Source of the DNA: UBA5336 sp039815055
GTDB lineage: Bacteria > Pseudomonadota > Alphaproteobacteria > Caulobacterales > Hyphomonadaceae
Length of the DNA: 64,000 bases
Direction: 5' to 3'
Assembly: GCA_039815055.1 (NCBI GenBank)
Contig: JBCCAA010000006.1
Coordinates: 1 to 64,000 of the forward strand
A program made the translations under genes and the position numbers. Below, in pieces: positions 59,138-64,000 of this stretch; within the stretch, counting starts at the first letter, position 1; each line of letters begins with the position of its first letter. The notes beneath the pieces are model-generated. The model searched no databases. It worked only from the letters and a program-made list of their open reading frames with translations, and was not told the DNA's origin.

Positions 59138-59667
59138 TGGACATTCGATCGGCAACCACACTGTTCGATGAATCCGACATTGATCGCGAAATCACAGACC
59201 TTGCAGCCCGCCTTGCGCCCCGTCTTTCCGGCGATTGGACCATTGTTTCGATCCTGATCGGGGCGATGCCCTTCACCACCGATCTGATGAAGGCGCTCTC
59301 CAGGCTGAATGTTCACCCGGTTTTGGACGCCTTGTGGTTGGAAAGTTATCGCGACTCCCGGGAAAGCTCTGGCCGTGTGGTTGTCCGTGCAGACTTGTCC
59401 AGGCCCGTTCAGAACCGCGGCGTTCTGATTGTCGATGATGTCTATGACACCGGCCGAACCCTCGAATTTGCAAAAACCCACATGGAAGCAAAAGGCGCGC
59501 GCGAGGTTTTGACTTGCGCATTGGTGCGAAAACCGTCTGCGCCGGATGGCGGTGTGGATTTCTTCGCCATCGAGGCGCCGGACGAATTTCTCGTGGGCTA
59601 TGGCATGGATGTCTCCGGCCAATACCGCGGATTGCCGTTTATCGGCGCAGCAACAGACGAGGACTGA
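59137..59667 (+). CDS. hpt: Phosphoribosyltransferase, probably hypoxanthine type
   Basis: A 176-aa type I PRTase with the PRPP motif GVLIVDDVYDTGRTLEFAK near residue 110, YRGLPFIG at the end and the Hpt-like LGYGMD-type FLVGYGMDV. It salvages purine base (hypoxanthine/guanine) by family. The ATG overlaps the upstream stop, so it is co-translated with the zinc-ribbon protein. Confidence 0.88.
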   Translation: MDIRSATTLFDESDIDREITDLAARLAPRLSGDWTIVSILIGAMPFTTDLMKALSRLNVHPVLDALWLESYRDSRESSGRVVVRADLSRPVQNRGVLIVDDVYDTGRTLEFAKTHMEAKGAREVLTCALVRKPSAPDGGVDFFAIEAPDEFLVGYGMDVSGQYRGLPFIGAATDED

Positions 59668-59697
59668 AGACGGGACCCGATTGTTCGGGCCGCCAGA

Positions 59698-60171
59698 TCA
59701 GTAGCCGCCGTGACGAGCACCGCTGAAAGACGCCGATGATCCGGAAAATGACCGGTTCAGCACCACTCGCCCAACCGCGTTCGATCGCACGCCGGAAAAA
59801 CGGCGCCCGTCACGCAGGATGATCACCCCTCCGCCACCACCGCCATATCCCCCAGAAACACCAGAGCCGACACCGCCGGTGAATCCAGAAAAATCGAAGG
59901 ACTGGGCCGCAGCTTCGGTTCGCACAACCCGCCGCACCGTCGTGGTTGGCGCATGGGTCACGGTGCGCGTTACCGCTGGGCGGTGAATGACCTGCGTAGA
60001 TTGACGGGGGACATAGCATGTGCCGTCAGCGTAGTAGCCATGCTCGCATTCAACCGGCGCGAGAGGCACAGGGCCGCCAATTGGCGCTCGATCTCGACCA
60101 TCGGCCAATGCCGGTGATGCAAGGGCGCAAGCAAAGGCTGCAAGGCCGAGCCATTTGCGGGAATTGGTCAT
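59698..60171 (-). CDS. Exported low-complexity protein of unknown function
   Basis: A 157-aa protein with a signal peptide (LGLAAFACALASPALA). The mature part has two Cys (CEHGYYADGTC), a Thr/Val/Arg-rich stretch (VTRTVTHAPTTTVRRVVR), and a Gly-rich segment (GSGVSGGYGGGGGG). No family is recognised. It resembles the exported Ser/Thr/Arg-rich tail of the PG-binding protein at 40074. Start 60169-60171; the frame goes 5 codons further up. Confidence 0.65.
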   Translation of the reverse strand: MTNSRKWLGLAAFACALASPALADGRDRAPIGGPVPLAPVECEHGYYADGTCYVPRQSTQVIHRPAVTRTVTHAPTTTVRRVVRTEAAAQSFDFSGFTGGVGSGVSGGYGGGGGGVIILRDGRRFSGVRSNAVGRVVLNRSFSGSSASFSGARHGGY

Positions 60172-60298
60172 AGGCGGGCTCTCCAAGACACGACTTCCAG
60201 CTCAGTTTGCGGCTACAGCTTTGTTCCCGCAAGCCAATTCATGGTGGTGGGGAAGCTGCGCAAGGCAACTCTCCCGATAGACTAGGGCAATTTCTGCT

Positions 60299-60985
60299 CT
60301 AAGGCTGGAGGCGATACCCGCCGCTGTCGGTCAACAGCAACCGTGCACTGGCTGGGTTTGGCTCGATTTTCTGGCGTAGCCGATAGACATGGGTCTCCAG
60401 CGTATGCGTCGTGACATTGGCATTATAGCCCCAAACCTCTGAGAGAAGCTCTTCGCGTGGGACGGTCTTCCCGCCGGCGCGGTAGAGATATTTCAGGATA
60501 TTGGTCTCTTTTTCCGTGAGCCGGATCTTGCGGTTTTCGCCCTCCTGCAGGGACTTCATGGCCGGACGAAACTCATACGGCCCGATCTGGAAGGTGGCGT
60601 CTTCGCTCTGTTCAAAGCTGCGCAGCTGCGCGCGTACACGAGCCAGAAGAACGGCGAATTTGAACGGCTTTGTGACATAGTCATTGGCGCCGGAGTCCAA
60701 GCCCAGAATGGTGTCGGAATCGCCATCTTGGCCGGTCAGCATGATAATTGGAATATTGATGCCGTGATTGCGGATCTGCTTGCAGGCCTCGCGCCCATCC
60801 ATATCGGGTAAATCAATGTCCAGGAGCACGAGATCGACCCGCTCATCACCAAGCAGGGCAATCCCGTCCTTGGCATTTGGTGCCTGGCGCGTTTCAAACC
60901 CCTCATGGGTTTCAAATTGCTCGGCCAACGCCTCGCGGAGATCATCATCGTCATCGATGAGAAGGATATTTTTGGAACCAGACAT
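60299..60985 (-). CDS. cenR: OmpR-family response regulator, CenR-like
   Basis: A 228-aa response regulator: receiver with acidic DDDD, phospho-acceptor Asp in LDIDLPDMDGREA, and Lys in TKPFKF; then a winged-helix DNA-binding domain (KIRLTEKETNILKYLYRAGGKTVPREELLSEVWGYNANVTTHTLETHVYRLRQKIEP). The sequence is near-identical in outline to the essential envelope regulator CenR of Caulobacter and relatives. Its sensor CenK is not adjacent. yggS follows upstream, as in relatives. Confidence 0.85.
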   Translation of the reverse strand: MSGSKNILLIDDDDDLREALAEQFETHEGFETRQAPNAKDGIALLGDERVDLVLLDIDLPDMDGREACKQIRNHGINIPIIMLTGQDGDSDTILGLDSGANDYVTKPFKFAVLLARVRAQLRSFEQSEDATFQIGPYEFRPAMKSLQEGENRKIRLTEKETNILKYLYRAGGKTVPREELLSEVWGYNANVTTHTLETHVYRLRQKIEPNPASARLLLTDSGGYRLQP

Positions 60986-61050
60986 GGTGAAGCCTCACTT
61001 GCGCGCGGTAAATCTTTGCTGTGATGGCGCTGAGGTGTCAAACAAACCGA

Positions 61051-61096
61051 TCACCTGAAAGGCAAATACGCGTGAGACGTGCGTGAAGTCAGGTGA
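61051..61096. repeat. Inverted repeat between yggS and cenR
   Basis: TCACCTGA (61051-61058) and TCAGGTGA (61089-61096) are perfect 8-base inverted copies, 30 bases apart. The second copy overlaps the yggS stop codon. It might be a stem in the leader of cenR or a site for a dimeric regulator. No T-run follows, so it is not a clear terminator. Confidence 0.35.
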
Positions 61097-61754
61097 CACG
61101 GGGACCGAAAAATGCCGTGCCCACACGCACGTGGCTCGCGCCAAGACGTGCGGCCAGCGCGTAGTCTCCGCTCATGCCCATTGAAACGCCAGAAAGATCA
61201 TGTCCGCGCGCCAGCTTTGATAGAAGCGCGAAATGCGGACCTGCGGGCTCATCGGCGGGTGGAATACACATCAACCCGGCAATCTCCAGACCGCACACGC
61301 CACCGGAGAAGTCTATCAAAGCAGGGAGCTCGGCAGGTATCACCCCCGATTTCTGTGGCTCTTCGCCCGTGTTGACCTGAATGAATACTTTTGGGCGGCG
61401 GCCGGTCTTATCCATCGCCTTGGCCAGGGCCCGTGCGAGTTTGGGCCGATCCAGGGTCTCAATCACGTCAAATAGCGCGCAGGCCTCATCGGCCTTGTTG
61501 GTCTGGAGTGGGCCGATCAGACGCAGCTCGAGGTCCGGAAAACCAGCACGGCGGCCGGACCAACGCTCAAACGCCTCTTGCACGCGATTCTCCCCGAAAA
61601 CGCGGTGACCGGCCACCAAAGCCGCGTCGATCCGCGCATCTGGCTGGCGTTTCGAAGCTGCCACCAAAACAGGTGGGGGCTCAACAAGGCTGGCAAGTTC
61701 GCTTAGAAGCGCTTCTCGCCGTTCGGCCACGGACTGGCTGTCATCGGGGGTCAT
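61089..61754 (-). CDS. yggS: PLP homeostasis protein YggS
   Basis: YggS binds pyridoxal phosphate and controls its free level. The 221-aa TIM-barrel protein has the PLP lysine in VLVAASKRQPD, FGENRVQEA, IGPLQTNKA and GMSGDYALAARLGASHVRVGTAFFG. The start at 61752-61754 has no SD. In-frame ATGs upstream (61784) overlap the divergent gene. Its ATG is 2 bases from the ATG of that gene. Confidence 0.93.
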   Translation of the reverse strand: MTPDDSQSVAERREALLSELASLVEPPPVLVAASKRQPDARIDAALVAGHRVFGENRVQEAFERWSGRRAGFPDLELRLIGPLQTNKADEACALFDVIETLDRPKLARALAKAMDKTGRRPKVFIQVNTGEEPQKSGVIPAELPALIDFSGGVCGLEIAGLMCIPPADEPAGPHFALLSKLARGHDLSGVSMGMSGDYALAARLGASHVRVGTAFFGPRVT

Positions 61755-61756
61755 GG

Positions 61757-62362
61757 ATGCAGCTGAATAAGACCGATCCGACATTTGGCAAGCTGAGGCG
61801 TGTGGCGCGGCGCGCTTCTTCGCACCTGCCCGGCAACCTTCCACCAGTTTTGGTGTTCACAGATCCAGAGCGTTCTCCCCCGCCGAAAGACATCGCACTT
61901 CAGATGCCTCGCCGATGGGGGCTGGTGTATCGCCACTTTGGAGACCCGGAATGTGAACATGCCGCGCTCGAACTGGCAAAATTGTCCCGCGTGCGTGACT
62001 TTCAGCTGCTGATCGGCGCTGACCCCGTGCTGGCGAACCGTGTCGGCGCGCATGGAGTTCATTGGCCCGAACGGATGTTGATGCAAGCTCGGCGCTGGGT
62101 CGGGGCCTTTTCCATCAACACACTGTCGGCCCATACGCTCCAATCCGTTTGCGGACCACAACCCATCGGGATCGACGCGCGGATCCTGTCAACAGTCTTC
62201 AATTCCAACAGCCCAAGCGCTAGCGCCCCGCTTGGCGCACAGCGTTTTCGAAATGCCGCGCTTCGCGCAGCGGTCCCCGTCTATGGTTTAGGCGGACTCA
62301 ACGCAAAAACCGCCGGTGCGGTTTGCGATGTGGCTGGATTGTCCTGGGTGTCTAAACGCTAG
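61757..62362 (+). CDS. ThiE-like (TMP synthase fold) protein, degenerate
   Basis: A 201-aa protein of the TenI/ThiE fold: FQLLIGADPVLANRVGAHGVHWPE (compare ADGVHLGQ), SAHTLQS (compare STH) and VYGLGGLNAKTAGAVCDVAG. The pyrophosphate-binding residues of real ThiE (Arg and Lys in QLREK) are not seen; the matching place reads LVYRHFG. The GVS motif reads FSIN. It may have lost thiamin-phosphate synthesis. GGGGG lies 6 bases before the ATG. It is found next to yggS in related genomes (family knowledge). Confidence 0.7.
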   Translation: MQLNKTDPTFGKLRRVARRASSHLPGNLPPVLVFTDPERSPPPKDIALQMPRRWGLVYRHFGDPECEHAALELAKLSRVRDFQLLIGADPVLANRVGAHGVHWPERMLMQARRWVGAFSINTLSAHTLQSVCGPQPIGIDARILSTVFNSNSPSASAPLGAQRFRNAALRAAVPVYGLGGLNAKTAGAVCDVAGLSWVSKR

Positions 62363-62814
62363 AAGCGGAAAGCGGACCGAAGACGAATACCCGCTTCGAC
62401 TTCTTCGTCGGTCCAATCCGTTTGCTCATCAAGACCATCGGCGCCGACACTCAAATCACCACCCACGGAAAACCGTGGGGTAATCTGAAAGGTTGCTCCG
62501 GCCGACATCTCTTCCTGTGGAAGCGGAGAGTCTTCTGGGCGGTTGGTCACGTCAAATGAAAAGGTCCAGCGGCCCGCATCACGAATTTGGAAGCTCAAAT
62601 CATCATCGGTGGACTGGAATGACGGTTCAAAACCAAGCGGATCAACAGGTGGGGCGATCGTGAACTGGCGATACCAATCTGGCTCAGCCTTTTCCGTTTC
62701 AGACAAAGTGGGTGCATCGACGCCCAGAACCTGGGCATCAACAGGCTGCTCTGCCACCGCCGGAAGGGCGAAGGACGCTGACGCGGCAAAAGATGCAATT
62801 AGAAGCGTTTTCAC
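62359..62814 (-). CDS. NtrZ-like periplasmic regulatory protein
   Basis: A 151-aa protein with a signal peptide (LLIASFAASASFALPAVA). The mature chain ends with GRWTFSFDVTNRP, AGATFQITPRFSVGGDLSVG and IRLRSAFRF, in the order I know from NtrZ of Caulobacter, which inhibits the NtrY kinase in the periplasm. In Caulobacter ntrZ lies near cenR, as here. The assignment is from pattern and context. A perfect CtrA-type box lies 43 to 58 bases upstream. Confidence 0.58.
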   Translation of the reverse strand: MKTLLIASFAASASFALPAVAEQPVDAQVLGVDAPTLSETEKAEPDWYRQFTIAPPVDPLGFEPSFQSTDDDLSFQIRDAGRWTFSFDVTNRPEDSPLPQEEMSAGATFQITPRFSVGGDLSVGADGLDEQTDWTDEEVEAGIRLRSAFRF

Positions 62815-62856
62815 GGTTCTTCCCTCAATTGCTTACATGATAGGCACGACAAACCG

Positions 62857-62872
62857 TTAAGAGAAGATTAAC
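62857..62872 (-). promoter_or_regulatory. CtrA-type box (TTAA-N7-TTAA) upstream of the NtrZ-like gene
   Basis: TTAA at 62857-62860 and TTAA at 62868-62871 with 7 bases between, followed by C, match the CtrA site exactly. The box lies in the 71-base gap between the NtrZ-like start (62814) and the porin stop. Binding is inferred. Confidence 0.55.
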
Positions 62873-62885
62873 ATTCTGAAAGACC

Positions 62886-64000
62886 TCAATTTTCTAGTCG
62901 CAGTGTGATTTCAACAACAACTCCATTGCTGTCGATCCGGTCCGTCAGGTCTGGGCTCGATGCGCCAAGGCGCTGAAGGTCGCGGCTCACATAGGCCAAA
63001 CCCACGTCCACCGTATCACTCAGGGAACGTTGAGCCTCGAGTGAGATGTCCGCAGATTCCCAATCAGCGACCTCAGCAGTGGCCCGGCCATAGGTCAGCG
63101 ACGCGGACCAGGCGTCCCAATCATGGGCAACGCCCATCGTCCAGGCCGAATAGTCTTCTCCGGCAATGCCTTCATTGGACGCGAGCCACGTCACGCCGAA
63201 ACGTGTGTCACCGGATTCGATTTCCGCGCCGGCAGACCAGACATCAACAAAGTCCTTGCGCGCCGGAGCGCCCGGATCGCGCGCAAGCTCCCCTTGTGCA
63301 TAGGTCAATCCGCCGCGAATCCTGACGCCGCTCTCACGCAACCTCCGCGAGCCGTTCAGTCCAATCTCCACAATGTTTGTCATGTCTGGGCCAGAGGCGG
63401 GGGCGCGGTCGAGACCCGCTGCATCCGCGTCCGGTGTGAAAGATGCGCCTGCGCGCACCCCGAGAATACGAGGCGTCGTACCCGAGACCTTTAATGAGGG
63501 GCCTGTCAGATCATTGCGCGTCGACAGCAGGGAAACACCTGATGCATCGAGAACCGGGCGATTGAGCCGCGTGGCGCTGAGCACACTGACATCGCCTTCA
63601 AAGAATCGCGCGCCGATACCCGTGTCACGGCCGAGGGACACCTCACCATAGCCGCCTTCGACGAATATATAGGCCGCTTCCAGCGATCCGCGCGGTCCGC
63701 CATCATCGGCTCGAACAGTATCAGATAGACCCGAGAATGCGCCGATATCGCTCAGCGCGGAAAGTCCTGCAGCAACGCCTCCGCCCCCAGCGGGCCGCTG
63801 TCTATGATCTTGTTGGCCGCGCCACACCAGTCGCCCACCCCAGGTCAACCCCGACTGGAATGTGCGTTCTGTTGAGATGTCCACACCGATTTCGAACAGC
63901 GCTGGGTCGCTGTCCAGATTATCAGGGTCGTTTTCAAGACCGGCGCCCAGCACAATGGCCGCGTCCAGTGCCGCATCGGTGATCCATCCCTCTTCAAGAT
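62886..64000 (-). CDS. Porin (N-terminus beyond the window)
   Basis: The frame is open to the right edge. The part seen (about 370 residues) is rich in alternating beta-strand patterns (AAYIFVEGGYGEVSLGRDTGIGARFFEGD, YSAWTMGVAHDWDAWSASLTYGRA) as in trimeric outer-membrane porins. The chain ends in VEITLRLEN rather than the usual terminal Phe. FEGDVSVLSATRLNRP lies where porins have the constriction loop. The signal peptide is off the window. Substrate is unknown. Confidence 0.8.
   Translation of the reverse strand, partial: LEEGWITDAALDAAIVLGAGLENDPDNLDSDPALFEIGVDISTERTFQSGLTWGGRLVWRGQQDHRQRPAGGGGVAAGLSALSDIGAFSGLSDTVRADDGGPRGSLEAAYIFVEGGYGEVSLGRDTGIGARFFEGDVSVLSATRLNRPVLDASGVSLLSTRNDLTGPSLKVSGTTPRILGVRAGASFTPDADAAGLDRAPASGPDMTNIVEIGLNGSRRLRESGVRIRGGLTYAQGELARDPGAPARKDFVDVWSAGAEIESGDTRFGVTWLASNEGIAGEDYSAWTMGVAHDWDAWSASLTYGRATAEVADWESADISLEAQRSLSDTVDVGLAYVSRDLQRLGASSPDLTDRIDSNGVVVEITLRLEN

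Overview
The window is one chromosomal stretch of a free-living alphaproteobacterium. It most resembles the Caulobacterales/Maricaulales (Hyphomonadaceae) side of the class. The evidence is a CenR-type regulator beside an NtrZ-like periplasmic protein, perfect CtrA-type boxes (TTAA-N7-TTAA) in intergenic DNA, an AccD without its zinc cysteines, a BamF lipoprotein, and TadE/TadG pseudopilins. Coding is dense, with many 1-4 base start/stop overlaps. No gap between genes exceeds 300 bases. I saw no tRNA, rRNA, CRISPR array, insertion sequence or prophage.

Layout. 1-3.5 kb: a truncated membrane sensor, hisB, a PagL-like lipid A deacylase, and two tandem paralogous exported proteins. 3.5-9.6 kb: purA, an SDR, a nitrilase overlapping rpoH (with a possible EcfG-type stress promoter), a GST, and gloA with a membrane protein. 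9.6-21.2 kb, all on the minus strand: an Ada-like repair regulator, then hrcA-grpE-trpF-(848-aa exoprotein)-trpB-(cyclase-like protein + membrane protein)-trpA-accD-folC. The trp genes are therefore interrupted twice. 21.3-24 kb: three TadE/TadG proteins. 24-30.2 kb: an aldehyde dehydrogenase behind a TetR-type operator, a lipoprotein, hisF-hisE, and proA-nadD-rsfS-rlmH. 30.2-35.6 kb: xerC, xth, rplY-pth, a DCC-family protein, an FMN-barrel protein, lolA, and a likely small RNA.

35.6-44 kb: rdgB-hemW, a DUF2975/HTH pair, a nuclease, YkvA, an HSD10-type dehydrogenase, a peptidoglycan-binding protein, bioB, a TIR-transmembrane protein, and ychF. 44-52 kb: a large unknown lipoprotein, then lspA-bamF-M16-M16 (outer-membrane biogenesis and proteolysis), and a biotin-dependent acyl-CoA carboxylase alpha subunit. 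52-58.4 kb: an unknown protein, an HNH nuclease, and ftsE-ftsX-ydcF-plsC-DUF2125-alkA. 58.4-64 kb: a zinc-ribbon/DUF3426 protein with a phosphoribosyltransferase, cenR, yggS, a degenerate ThiE-like protein, an NtrZ-like protein, and a porin cut by the right edge.

The most interesting element is the two-gene cassette between trpB and trpA (13737-14836). It pairs a cyclase/SatD-like palm-domain protein with a small three-helix membrane protein. The genes overlap by 4 bases and have their own A+T-rich promoter with repeated GGTTGA motifs. The layout is like a cyclase-plus-membrane-effector (Pycsar-like) signalling or defence module. Other leads are an sRNA with three C-rich loops (35497-35635), three CtrA boxes, and a TIR protein that seems to lack the catalytic glutamate.
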